Origin: Owenia fusiformis
Lineage: Eukaryota > Annelida > Polychaeta > Sabellida > Oweniidae
Length of the DNA: 64,000 nt
NCBI GenBank assembly: GCA_903813345.2
Contig: CAIIXF020000010.1
Span: 30,684,828 to 30,748,827, forward strand
Direction of reading: 5' to 3'
In this document: piece by piece, positions 37,601 to 52,600 of the stretch
Numbering within the stretch: position 1 is the first letter of the stretch
How the letters are laid out: each line of letters opens with the position of its first letter
Translations under genes and position numbers: made by a program
The notes under the pieces: generated by a model
What the model was told of the DNA's origin: nothing
Seen by the model: only the letters and a program-made list of their open reading frames with translations
Database searches by the model: none

Positions 37601-40600
37601 GAATATACACTTGTTGTATGACATGTATATGCTTTCCACCACTGTGTATAATTTGTGTGGTCCCGGATATTAACCGAATGAAAAACTCGATGATAAATGA
37701 ATAGAATAATAACGGTTTACCATGTTGTGGTTAAAACAACACGTTAGTCACATTCATTAATTAGGAAAAAACAAAAGAGCAATTGTTGCATGGGAAAAAT
37801 TGTAATATACTTTATTATACTAGGCAGTAAGCCCCTTTTAATAGAAAACGAAAATCGCACCCTGTAGTGCTCATGGGCGTACGGCTATATTTGGAGTTGG
37901 TATGCCCATTTGGGAAAAGCAGAATATTGGGAGTGAGTCGGCAATGCTCCACAGGAATTCATTTGGATTTTGAAGGTCTTGATGCAGGATTAACGTTTTG
38001 GTTTCCATAAATGGTGCTATCAGAGGGGATTTGCACAATTGTTATCATACATTAACAGCAGAATCAGAGCTGCAAAGGGGAACTGCACTCAAAAGAGGCG
38101 TAACAGGTGCTACGTCAATGGCATCATTGATTTTAATTTTGACATATTGAAAAAACTTGCTCCATACCGCTATATCAAGGATGTTATATCAAGTCGTAAC
38201 TATCCTACGCACATGCCTTTTCGAAAATACAGAATATGCGGTATACGGGATGCCATAGCACATCTTGCATCAATGCCATTATGAGGGTTCTAATACAGTT
38301 TATCATCTGTTGAAGAAAAAATAAAAAGCGAATTTGTTTGAGCTGTTGCTGTTCGACGTTAAGATATTAAGAAAAGGCGATTTTACGGAACGGTATTCGT
38401 ACAAGAATCCTAAAAATCATCAATGATATATTTGATATACGTTACCCTTTGCCCGATGCTTCGACTTCTCACTATATCAATATTTCATAAAACTTCGTAA
38501 CAACATATAAAAACTTGCAGATGATGTATATTCAGTATTCACCGTCTTCTATAGCTATATATATTAAACTTAAAGGAATATTCCTTGCCAAACCATCTCT
38601 TTCCTCATAGCGAAATCAATTGAATTCCGACCAATGTCGCAAACTGAATACATACAAAATATTTAAAAGCAATTTCAGGTTCGAACCATATTTAGATTCA
38701 ATTTCAAATGGGCATTTACGACGAAGTCTAACAAAGTTTCGTATCAGTAACCACAAATTAAAAATAGAAACGGGTAGATACGAACGCCCAAAATTAAAGA
38801 TCGATGAAAGAATTTGCGAGGTTTGCAATTTAATAGAAAACGAAAAACACATAATGCGTTCATGTAAAAAATACAGTATATATAGAAAGAAAATGCTCGA
38901 TAAACTTGTATCACACGGCAACCCAATTAAACACCTTTTCAACATGGAGGACGATTCACTTTTTTTCCAATATTGTATGTCTTGTGAAAATAAAGAAATT
39001 GAAATTGTAGCAGAATTTATTCATAAATGTAATATAACATAGAAGGGTGTGATATATGACATAAACAATGGACGCGTATCACAATCACCATTCATGTGCT
39101 TATCCATGATGCATATTTATTTGTTCATTTATTTACTTATTTATTTATTATGAAGTGTTAATTTTGTGTGTTGTTATATATACTGTTTTCTGTTGTATTG
39201 ATATATTGTAAAATTAGTGTTTACTTTGTGTACACTTAACCTTTTATGGGTATGAATGTGTAATAAAGTTCATAAATCTATGGTAGCTATAACCATATAT
39301 ATGCTTGCCATGTTTAGCAAAACACGCAAAAATGTTTTGATATGGTCAAATTTGATCACTTAGAAATGTGATGCTCAATTCCTGTAAGCTGCCATCTTTT
39401 AAAATTTCACAAAGGAAGTGATGTCATCGACTCTCAACTTTGCATATAGCATTAGGTGAGGAGCTATTAAGAATTACAAAACCAGCTAAATATTCTTTTT
39501 CAACTTTGTATCTTATTTAATCCTTCTGAAAATCTCTTCTTTTATTCTAAGTTGACAAGCCCTGAAAATATTTTTGCACAGAAAGTAGATCACTTGTCTA
39601 GAAGTGATTTTGTGCTACTTTCCTATACTGTTATGGGCAAGGTTATAGATGTTGAGAGTTGATGACATCACTTCCTGCAAGAAATCTTAAAAGATGGCAG
39701 CTCACTGGAAATAAGCCCTAGATTTTTAAAAGATCAATATTGACCATATTAAAACATTTTCCCATGTTTTGCTAAATATGGAAACTATACATATGATTAT
39801 AGCTACCATATCAAGAGAGAAAGGGTCTGGCAAGGAATATTTCTTTAATGATGTGTATCTTAATGGGACTTATTTGTCAAAATTAAATGTGAAATCGTTT
39901 TACCTTTCCCTGTTTTCGCTTTGAATACAGTTACGTTGAGCGCAGGAGGGTTATATCATAAGCATTTGGACTTGGGGGAAATATACAAAGTACTCACAAG
40001 ATACCATTGCTGTTTCCATTTAGGGTCGTTCCAATCTTCATTTGATCTTTTTTCATCCAGAAACTCCTCATCGATAAAGTCTCGTTTAACTCTCAATCTC
40101 GCGTATTGTTGTTCAACCCAATGGACCTGAAGACAGAAGTGAAGTTATATAATACATTCGCATTTTTATACATGTGCATTTCTGTATGTGAAATAATAAA
40201 TAAATCTTTTTCAAATCGTTTGATGAAAAACTATGAAACTGAAAAATGTCAATTACAACATTTGACATGGTATCAAAACAATGAATAATGGTGGCATATA
40301 TCCATCGGAACAATATTTAATTTCACCATCATGATCAGTGAAGGTCGCGGGCCTGGTGTGATTCTCAAGCCCAAAGCTTACTACGCGCAATGACGACACG
40401 CTAATGGATGTGAAAACGAGAAAACGGTAAAATATAATATAGAGTACGTTGGCTTTCTAGCAAGACCCCTTAGGCCAGGACAGACGATGATATCATAAAA
40501 ATCATTTTCAGTCGTGACCAGAAACAATACTATTTTGATACAATCAGTCTGGTTGAGTTATCGTATATCATAATACCAATTAATCTAAATTTTGCTTTTA

Positions 40601-43600
40601 TAGCACAACAATCGTTCTTGAAGCATTTTTCATTTGTAAAACTGTAAATATTGATTTCGTGTCAATGTGAAGGATTTTTATGTTTTAGTTCAATGTTTAC
40701 AAAACATTTGGCATAATAAACGAGCACCATTTACGCTTTCTCCAAAAATATGGAAACCCTAACGCTCGTCAAAAAGTATGGAAAAGATTGTGTTGTCAAT
40801 GTTTCAATTCAAATCTCAACTATTGGTGACATATTGTTAAGGTTTCCAACTTTTTTGAGTATGGTGTTCAGTAGTCGGTGGATGGTGTTCGGCGTCTGTA
40901 ACAAATGGCGGGTGGTAACATATCATATCTTAAACCCTTGTGATGATATTGGAAAAATCGCCAAAAGGTGAACAGAAATTTACGTGGTTTAAAGGGGAAT
41001 TCTGGTTGCCAATTTTTGGCGGGAGTGTATTTTTGGCATTAGAATTGTTGTGGATACCAATGCCAAGAATGCCAAATTCCAAAGATAGGAATACAAAAGC
41101 AATTGTGACAATCAAATTTGTTTTTCAAAAAACCTCTCCCATTGAAATAACACAGGAGGCGAAAAATGATTTTCAAAAATGACACTAAGTGTACAAAAAT
41201 GTTAGACATTTCAATTTTCTATATTTTCAAATGTTCATCAAATCTATCATCAATTTTCGACCTCTTGTAATTGAGGAAAAAATTGAGAAAATTTGGAGGT
41301 ATTATGGAAATAAAGTCAAATTGTGTTTCCTTTAATAGTATAATACGTATTTTCATCGCAGCTTAAGTAAATAAAAATTCAAAGGTAAAGAGGCCCTTAT
41401 CACGTAGTTCAATGGGGAAGCTAAGGTTGCCAAACGTATGGAGGGTAGTGTACATACGCTTACACTCCTCTCTATAAGTTTGGCAACTAGAAGTCTTCAT
41501 TTGATACAGAATTATTGTTTTCGATTGAATGTATTGAGTAATGTTTGAATTCTATAAAGAACATTTATTTTTTAGACTTGATATCGGTTATTGAACCTTT
41601 ATATGTACGTGGGATGGGCTTATATATATATCTTTTATATATATCTTTTTATATATCTTTTATTGACTCTTTAGATGTCATGACCTGACATATTAGTCAT
41701 TACAAAATGAAATGATGGCTTATATGATGTATCGTTATCATTACCATGGATCGATTCATGATACGAAATACGTGACAAATCAAGCTTGTATATAAAAGTA
41801 TAGTTTTGTGCTATATAACTTGATAAGGCATGCGGGGTCGGATATTTCATGTATCTAATTAATGAGAAGAATTGAGCCATGCTTAAAAGATTGTTTGCAC
41901 GATTATTTCTCGCCAATTCCCTCTAAAATTTGAATAAAGTGTCTGAATTTCTAGCATTTTTATACAATTTAAAGTGTTGACAACATGTCTTGCTGATCCC
42001 AATCATTTTTTCACTACTTTAATTTTAAACATGATCTTTCTTTACATTTTATCTGGGAGTTTAATTTCTGAAATTATATCGGATTTCTTCACGTTGATCT
42101 CGATATTTTAGTGACGATATTTATTTATATTTCGAGAATCATTTTACACCCGCCATTCGTTTGGCAACTTGATGCCTCAATTGAAAGGCGAAACAAAACC
42201 TGTTTGTATCTTTAAGTTCTCCAAATTAAAGTAGGTTGGAAACGAATGACTTTTATCTTTTTTGAAATCGACTTGAATGAATGATTGAGTGATTAATTTT
42301 TACAGTCGCTGTTATAACCAACGGCCTGATGTAACGCAGAGTCTGAGGGCGATTCAAGATTTCAGACTTATTAAGAGTGTCAGACACTTGAGTCGTGAGT
42401 CAAAACTGAAGACTAGTTTTATTTCCCGTGAAGGTCATTTGAGGTCAACGTTATCTTAAAATACGTCTCCAAAATCCATTTAATGGAGTGAAACTTTTTT
42501 TCATAATTTATTCATTATCTAAAAAGATGTCCCTTCTTCGTTGTTTCATTAACTTTGTAATGTCAATGTTAATGTTATTTTATTCTACATGGTGTCAAAT
42601 AGATACGTTCACTAGCTTTACTATAACACAATGTTGCATAACTTTTTTTGTCTGCATGATATCTTAACTGTTTTTCAGCACTTTAAAACTAAGCTCCATG
42701 TAGCAACTCCACAAGAAGTTTCAGATGACTAGCTCAACTCGATGCAGTCTTATGCACAAAATTCATAATTTTGAAATTAAAAAAGGGGAGGACATATTTA
42801 TATGACACACTGTTTTATTTTTCCTGATGCACACCCTTTCTAATGGTATATTTTAACTCTGGAACAATTAGCGTCGTTCATTTGACCCTGGTTTATTGTA
42901 GCCCTGAATATGGAGGATTGACGACCTTTATTTCAGGCTGTTTATTAGTTCAACAAGTTAAACCCAATACCACGTACGGCTTTCATTTATAATCTGAGTG
43001 TTCTTGCTGCCGTGGTTGGATTTAACTTCCGTGCTATGCTTTCATTGGTTGCAAATTCTCACTATCAGTTATAAATAAAACGCGCATCGAATTTTATGCG
43101 CTGTCATAGGCCATCATTAAAATGTTTTGCATCGAAGGGCCGAATGGGCACGGACGTTAAACCTAGGGCGGGCCACAAGAAATGTCAGATAAGAAATAAG
43201 GCCCAGACTAGGTTTAACTTGTTGAACTAGCTGTTTATTTGCTTTTATTTATTTTCCGGAGTAGACCTTATCGGGCTCAATACCTTCAAATCAGAATCCC
43301 AATCCGCTGGGAGAGACTTCAATTTAAAGGTATATATGTACTCCACTTGTTTCTGTTGATGATCCAATTTAGGTCGTAAATTCATGAGCTGACAGTATTT
43401 CTTTCAAACGTAAGCGCCATTGTGCCTTAAATTAAAGCCCTTAGAATTTATGGAGTATATCCCTTGAAATTGAGGTTTCATCTCATTTCCTCAATATCGT
43501 CATTTCATCAAAACACGTGATAGAGACCCTAGAACGTGTACTTAAATCCCCTTTTCACGTTTAATAAATGACCAGATGTAAATGTATCAGTTTCGGCGTA

Positions 43601-46600
43601 AGGTTTAACTCATATTACATGAGTGGTACCCCGGGGAGTTATATTTGATCAATCACGCTGAGTATTTTTCTTTCGAATGTCAAGATTTGGCATGTTCTAT
43701 TTTGTGGCACAGTGACATGGCATGGTCTGACACCAAGCTTACGGTAACTCAAGCATAAATTGTGCAGCAAACGTTTCAGAAAGTCTCCAACTCAACAATA
43801 TTTCTCTCCATAAATTAAAATCATAGAATTAAAAACTGATTTAAAAAGACGATAACTTACCCGCTCGTCCTCTGATAGTCGTTTCGTGATATGGCGAGCT
43901 TCTCTTTTTGTCCGCGAGGGGTAGCGACTGTGCTCCAATAGGTAAAAATTTTCTAGATTCCCAATCTGAAAAATATATAAATTAAAGAAAAAATAAAATG
44001 ACGACCTAATGGAAACGTCTTTGTTAATTATGTCACCAAAAGAAGTGTTGACATATACCGTTATAGCCCCCAATTTCTGTGAACGGTGTTCAACGCTCGG
44101 CGTTTGGTGTCCGGCGGTCGGAGTTCAGCGTCTGTAGCAATTTGTACTTCCAAGGTGGTGACATTTTGCCATGTGAATGTCTTGCATTCATATGTAATAA
44201 GTTTTAGTAATTTAATAGTAATTTAGGTTACTACATACATGTACATGTCTGATTCCGCACATGATTAAAAGATCAGACGTTTAACTCATACAGATACACG
44301 TCACTACCTACTGCCAGGGAAGAGGTCAAAATGTCCACAGTCAAGAAAGGGCGATTTTAGTTTTATTAGGAGAGGGGACAAATGATGATTTTCTGAACGT
44401 AGCATTTATTTTGAACCCCTTGGACGTACAAAGCAGATCAACATTTTTCACAGAAGAATGTGCTATAACCATGGGATAAATTTTGATTTGCTTTTCCACA
44501 ACTCTCGATATATTAGATATATGCGTTCATATTAACATTCAAACCCAAACATAGTAGATTTAATTTAGGTAAAACAGATAAAAGAGTTGAGCCAATACTA
44601 GCCATTTAATAGTATTATAAAATCAGTACGATATCTGACATCCCTAACATACTCCAACGCAATTTTATGTAGATACGACTATCTAATTCTACGTAATCTT
44701 TATTCCCAATACGTCGTTAACCGTTGGAAAATATTATTCATTAATTAAGGACAAATGAGTTTCGAGAAAATCTTCATAAAGTCACATCCAAATCTTGAAG
44801 TTTAATAAATATAACAGCGTGGTGTTGGACTCAAAGAAAGTCATTTCCGATATCACATCGATCCCATTGTCGTCCAAATAATTAAGTCATTAGGCGATAG
44901 TTATTAATTCTTTACTCCCACGGAAATATATAGACCACCCGGAAAGTATATATCACGGGGCCATTTTTAAAATGCAAAAGAGTATGGAAGAATGAAATTA
45001 GCGAGGAAAAGAATCTATACTTGCATAGCTAGGACTCCAAATTGTAGAGATATACAAGAAAATCTACCAGTTTATCCAAATTCTAGAGAGAAATAACGTG
45101 AAATATCTATCAGCAGACGACATTTCATCGCAGTTTTCTAATCTCGGGCGAGCGAGAATCACCTTAGGAATGCAAACGAGGTTACGACCTTACTTTCCTA
45201 AAGACGATGAACATGCTTTGAATACAATTGCTAAATTACGCAGATTTAATAGCAATTTGCGATAGATGTTTCTTAATAAAATATGATGCTTATTTTGATA
45301 TTCTCTCAAAGCGTTAAGAATCCTTCAACAAAATCTTACAAATATGTCGATCGGAAAGCGATTAATAGTATGAATGAGCAAGGGTATCAAAATACAATGA
45401 TTGCTCAATCGGAGAAAAGTGTATTGCAATATATTGAAATATTTTAAGGGGATCAGGGTGGAACGGTCCAAAATAGGAAATTAAAACTGCAGTTCGCATT
45501 AACAACACTTACATCTGAGATTTTTCTTCTAGGTTACGTCGAAATCATTATCGCTAGATGCAATTTGTCTTAATTATGTGATAATTGCATGTATTGGTAT
45601 TTTTCTTGCTCTTTAAGCTTGAGCATGGATCAAACGCACTTCCTTGCAATTTCACATACAGATTACGATTTGACATTACACGAGCACCACACGAAATCTG
45701 ACTTGATTTAATCAAAACATATTTTCTCGAGAATTATAAGACGGTATTAATTAATCAATCGCAATGGTAGACAAAAAGATTAAATCGTACGACTTATGAC
45801 GAATCTACTAAATCTAATGATCGATTGCTTAGGATTCAAATGGCCTAATGTCCTCATTGCGCAAAGATCTTAATCCCCGGGGATTTACCTGCGCGGGTAA
45901 TTGAATGAATCTTCCCGCCCTTTTAAATGTCGTCTGCGCTTTGATAAGTTTTCTTGTTATTTTCTGTACACTCTGAATGGAACGTCTAAAATGTAAGCAT
46001 GTAATCACCTACTTCTGAGATTTAACAAGATAGTACACGCATATTTGAATTATTCCTCGCTAAGACACGTTTTTTCCTTGTTATCCGGAATTACTGGAAA
46101 ATTCTAACATAGTTGAGTGTGAGTACAAATCTAGACTCTCACTGTGTGCTACTGCTACCCATACAATACAATACAATACAATATACTATAATACAATACA
46201 ATGCAGCACAATACAAAGCCTTAAATAGGAACTTCCCGTTTAGCTATCTGAGATATATAAGTTTTGTTAAAAGCAAAATCACATATCTTTCTAAGTGAAG
46301 CACATGTTTTACTTTTTAATACGACGTACAAGCCCATTTATCCCCGAACGATTAATACTGTAATAACATCGAGTGTTTCTATCTTACAAATGAGTTTCAA
46401 ATAGGCCACCTGTGTGTTTATAAGTGTAATGGTTTTAATTTGTTTTCAGAACTAATTTGACATACAAAAATGATTTGTGTATGAAAACCAACAGAATTTA
46501 TGCACACAGCTAGGCCTTATTAAGAACACAGTATTTCAAATAATCTACATTTTTGAAATTACAACCAAGCAGTATGGCTATAAAAAAGCACTAAAACAAC

Positions 46601-49600
46601 GACTCAATGAATCGCGAATGATTTGATCCACTTATGTTTTGTTTTCTAGACTACTTTGATTGTTTTCTAGACTACTTTGATTGTTTTCTAGACTACTTTG
46701 AATTCTTGCTGCCGCATGATCCATGAAAGGTCTGGACACAAGACATCCTACAACATATAAGATTACTGAGCTTCAATCCTTAAATGATCAGTAAATAATT
46801 TCAAAATAACGAGTAAAATAATACAGACAACCTTTAGAGTAAAGTGTTTGTCACATACAGATAAAGGGATAGTATATAGTGATAAAATAAAAACGCATTC
46901 CCTTGCAGTTTTCCTTGTTTCGCACCGTGATTATGCTTATGTTTCACTATTGAGTATTTCTTAATATTCTACCTTCCTAAAAGGGGTTATGACACCACAA
47001 TTCATTCTTCGACCTCTTGAATATTTAGAAATTCAGAATTTACGCTTAGTTCCCATATTCGTAGTAGTTATTGTGATTTTACACTTTATGTTTTCGATGA
47101 CATAATGGGTTTTGTGATTCACTTAACTCATGTTGAAGAGATAATTTTGCAAAGAAACAAAACAAGGCAAAAACAAATGTACAAAATTACAAATTAAATG
47201 CAAGTAATGATTAACAACAAGTATTTATACTTGCATATCATAGCCTGGCATCATCGAAGTTATAGTTAGAATCTACCATGAAAACCAGGGGAAGGGAAGA
47301 AATGCAAGGAAATGCACTAATATGTCCTTGAAGTTATAGTTAGAATATTTCATAAAAACCAGGGGAGGAGACGATATGCAACCAAATTAACTAGTGTGTA
47401 TCCTCGAAGTTAGAGTTAAATTTATCATAAAAACCAGGAGAGGAGACAAAATACAAGCAAATTAACTAGTGTGTATCCTCGAAGTTAGAGTTAAAAATTA
47501 TCATAAAAACCAGGGGAGGAGACAAAGTGCAAGCAAATTAACTAGTGTGTATCCTCGAAGTTAGAGTTAAATTTATCATAAAAACCAGGAGAGGAGACAA
47601 AATACAAGCAAATTAACTAGTGTGTATCCTCGAAGTTAGAGTTAAAAATTATCATAAAAACCAGGGGAGGAGACAAAGTGCAAGCAAATTAACTAGTGTG
47701 TATCCTCGAAGTTAGAGTTAAATTTATCATAAAAACCAGGAGAGGAGACAAAATGCAAGCAAATTAACTAATGTGTATCCTCGAAGTTTGATATACATTT
47801 ATCATAAAAACCAGGGGAGGAGACTAAATGCAAGCAAATTAACTAGTGTGTATCCTCGAAGTTAGAGTTAAAAATTATCATAAAAACTAGGGGAGGAGAC
47901 AAAATGCAAGCAAATTAACTAGTGTGTATCCTCAAAGCTAGAGTTAAAATTTATCATAAAAACCAGGGGAGGTGACGAAATGGAAAAAGGGAACCAATGG
48001 ATATCTTCGAAATTAGAGTTAGAATTCATTACAAAGGACAGGGGTCAAAATCCCAACAAACCAGGGACGAATCGAATTATTTTAAAGCGCCAAAAGGGAA
48101 TATGACGTTCCTAAACCTTTACAGGGGACCGAGTTTTTCAATTAACATCAATATGAATAATGACTTGACGAAATTGCCTTAACAGAGATATTTCCTCATA
48201 ACACCCATATTACTAATATCGATATACAGTGAAACTTGTGTTTATCGAACATCTTTTGCAGAGCAAAAACATTCAGTGTTGGTAGGTGTTCATTACAGAG
48301 AGGATAAATTAAACAGAAGTCAGTAGAATATGTGTGGAGGAAGGGTGTCCACTAGAGAGAGGTGTTCATTAGAGAGAGGTGTTCATTGAGACAGGCTTTA
48401 CTGTACTGTATATATGTGTTTGTATGTTAGTGTATTATATTATACAATCGTCTCTGAAAGTTTGGAAACCGGAAAATCATTTTGACTTCAATGGCTATCT
48501 TCGATTGGCAATTTTACAACTTTATTAAGGACATACATTTTCGCATTGTATTGTATTGTTTTGCATTGTATTGTATTATATTGTCTTGCATTGTATCATA
48601 TTGTATTACATACTGCATTGTATTTTATTGTATTACAAACTGCATTGTATTGTATTACTTTATATTGCATTGTATTGTATTGTATTGTACCATACTTAAT
48701 TTTACACGACGCATTCCTTTATATGACATCGAATAATGCGATTTTCGACATTCGATCAGATCATCTTCTATAACTTGTTATCATCTACATGACTTGATGT
48801 CTAAATGTGTTTTCTATACAGGTGAAACAGAATCAAGGATTCTGGCGGCCGAATTGGAAAAGGAAAGCGGATTGAGGCCGTTCACCTTGCATTGCATCGT
48901 CATAGTAGTCGTTTAGATTTAATTTTACAGGGTGACCGGAAAAAAGAGACCATTGATGTAGACAATATCTCCTCCCTAATTAGACAAGTGACATCAATGA
49001 AAAGTTGCACACACGAGAACAGTTCTGTAGAAATTTGTTCCTTAAAGTTTCAGTATAACCAGTCAACTGGTTCACAGGAACTATGATCATTTACATTACG
49101 TGCTCTAAATGGCCGCAATTGAACAAAATGCAGAGCTCGGTTCATATGGCAAAATTATCAATTACCCTTACCCCATTTAACCCTTATTATGGCATTACAT
49201 TTAGCAGTGATTGCTATGGCTTATGATCCTGTTGCCAAAGTGTGAATTTAGTCAATCTAGTGAGGTATTTTAGGTATAGAGAATATTGCCATCTTACCAT
49301 AACTACTAGATGGCACAATTAAATCCCATATGGCAACCAAGAGCTGCCCCAAACTTCTTTGGGATGATACTGAAGCGTAAACTGAGTCGTAAGCTATAGA
49401 TCAGATAATCCTTCATCTCCATACACCCCAAACTTGAATGCACCTGTTTTTTAGGGCTTTTTGAAAGATAAAATGTATACCAAAACAATCCACAGACAAT
49501 TACTGACCTTAAGAAGGCAATCACTGCTAAATGTAATGCCATAATAAGGGTTAAATGGGGTAAGGGTAATTGATAATTTTGCCATATGAATCGAGCTCTG

Positions 49601-52600
49601 CCTTTTGTTCAATTGCGGCCATTTGGAGCATGTAACTATACTATTCTTAATAGTACATCGTTTAAATTAATACCCTCAACATTAACATAACACAATTTTT
49701 AATAATGCCATTCAAAAATAAAACACAGATATGACAATCAATCATACTACTACTAATCTAGTAGTTGTAGAAAATAAAAACCACGTCGAAGGGACATAAA
49801 ATGTTAGTTTAAGAAAACACGTAAGAAGAAAGCTATATATAATCTATATTGCTAATTAACGTACTTGGGTTGTCACCATTTTACCGATCTCTTAGCGATT
49901 CATTTATACGTTTTCTTTAATAACTTGGATACTTGACATAGTGCTCTATTCTAAAGCTTATCCCCTAGGTAACTGAATGTGAAACCTACAAAGTAGAAGG
50001 TTATGCATTACCCTTGCGATTACCCTAGGATTATATGGATACAATAATATTCTGCCCTCTAGTAACGTGCCGGAGAATTGCCATAATCGAGGCAAAATGC
50101 GCCGAAACCCAGCACCGCCCACCTCCCCTCAAAATTATCCACGAACTTAAAATAATGACCAAAGACATTAAAGAAAAGATTCATATTTCAAAATTCCTTT
50201 TCCTTGCCATGTCCCCTGACAACTTTGGTCCTTTCCCTCTGGCACTTGAGCGTACATACTGACATTCAACTTAGAATTAATAAAGTTATGCTTACTATGA
50301 TCACCTTTATCACAGATCGGTATACTACTATACATTACATATTTATTTCACATTGTATTCACTACGCTTTGTCAAATCCTGATAAATAACGTTAAGTTGT
50401 TTCTTGTTTGATTTTTAATTTTCAGTGGATTGGTTGTTTAAAAAAGGTTTTAATTTACCCTTTGCATTCGTTTGACTTCACTTCTTCAAAGAGAGCTTCG
50501 TAGTTTAACTAGACTCTGCACGCAGGGTAGTTTTAATTTAGTATATGTTTCCAATTCAAGGAAATACTTTTCTCAGAAAAGTGATCGGTGAACAGGTTGT
50601 TTGGCGACAAAACATCTTGATTTTGTACTTTTTATCAAAAGAATCACTCTTAAAAATGAATTACTTGAGTATTTCCCAAGTATTTCCCAAGTATAAAAAT
50701 TACTTAAAGTTAAATACTTAGTTTTACTGCATTTTACTTAGGTTTAACTTATATTGTCATTTTGTGTTTTTTAATTGCTTAATTATGTAAATGAGTATTA
50801 CAATTACTACAGCAAGTATTTCAATTTCTCTCCTTGCATTAGTAAATTCACCATAAATGAATTACTTAATCAGTAGTTCAAGATTATTTAAGTAATTTTT
50901 GACTTAAAATGAGTAGTACAATTTCTCAATATAAGGAAATCCAAGTAATACTTTTTAAGAGTGAGGTATAAACAATGAATTTAGTTCTGCTTAATAGCCC
51001 TGACTCGGTTAGAAGATATAATGGAGAGTTTAAGCTAGCAATGTTTTTCACAACGTAGCCGTGAACGGAAAGCAGAATCAATATAGCAACGTATATGACT
51101 ATAGCGCGCATACAAAACAAGCGCTGATAAGTCTACTTCAGATACCCGTTCAGATTCAGTTTCGTGTTTAGAACGCGAAATATCAAATTTCACGTTAGTC
51201 TCAACGGGAATCATTACTTGTGTCTATTGCTAAACTAGGCTGGTTATTCTGATTCGATACAAACTAAAATTCTTTCTGAAGAAGATGATGTATGTCTTGC
51301 ATGTTTTAGCTCCAACTATCTTACCAACCGAGCTTGATTAAGATATGTATCCGAAAACTAGCTATAGAACTACCAATGGGGTATTACATGCTGCATTATC
51401 ACATACTGCACTGTAGTCTAAATAAACACTGAAGCCCGAGCGGTTATCGAAGTGATGAAGCTACATGTATTTGTATATGAGCAATTAATACGTATACGTT
51501 GCCGTTTCGATTTCATATACTAGCATAAACTCTCCAATATCTTTATTCAGTAACCTAAGAAAAATATTAATAATTGTTTTCAGAAATGCCATCTTACAGA
51601 CATGTATTAATAATAGCCATCCCTGACTAATATTTTAACACTGCTGTACACTAATTGTACTAAACATAATCCCCAGTGTTATAAATTCCCTTAAAAGGTT
51701 TGACGAGTTTGATTATCATTAGATACCCTGTTGGCTTATTCATGTTAAAATTTCTCTTCTGTTCTCATTTATAAGTCGGGGAATTATGGTATTATTATAG
51801 AAACGGTCTAAATTAACACTTAGTCAAATAATAGTGGAGTTTGTGTCTGAACATTTATTGGAGGGACTGTGTTTTAGTTTTACGTTTCTTGCTTACAATA
51901 AAGTTCACTATGTTCTCAAATCTATTGTAGATGTATTCATTATTTACAATTTACAACGTCTATATTACTTAGTGGCTAATTCATTGATGTATTAATCTTT
52001 GTATGCCTGTGACAAGTCCTTAACGTTCTGTCATTAGCCGCGTTACATCTAATGATTGCGCTAATGAATTAATACAATCCAGGGAAATTATAGCGACAGA
52101 TGCAATAAGAGAAGCTGTCGGTGGTTGTGATTATTTTGTATAGAAAATCAGAAGAAATGTTTATTGAAGTATCCAATTCTAGAGGTATGGTAATATTCCT
52201 ATATATAAACTTGAAGTTAATGTGGAAAGTCGGGTTTGAGTTGTCTCGACTTTTGTTCTTGCTATGCTTTTTAAAAGTCATATACAGGGTAGTCCGAAAA
52301 ATGGAACATTTGTCTGATATCGATATACATATATTAAACTAATCAATGAATAGTATTCATATTAGAACAAGGAAGGGGAGGGGGCTTCATTTATGTCTAG
52401 TTTAATGTATTTACTTTGTCGTTTTCACCAATAAACTTTACAACAGATAATAAGTGACTGAACTTACGCTAGGTAAAGTTTTAGTGCATTTTAGAGGAAA
52501 CATAAAGATTTTGCGTTTAATTAACAAAGTTCTAATTTTTTGCGACCACCATCATTGTATATTTAGATAAGATGAATCATTTTTCTGTGTCTCGCTATTC

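Noticed and set aside
38039-38284. 81-codon plus-strand frame
   Set aside because: No recognised motif, and it lies in an intron of the convertase on the opposite strand.
48482-48773. Two overlapping Cys/Tyr-rich frames
   Set aside because: They are translations of the ATTGT microsatellite.
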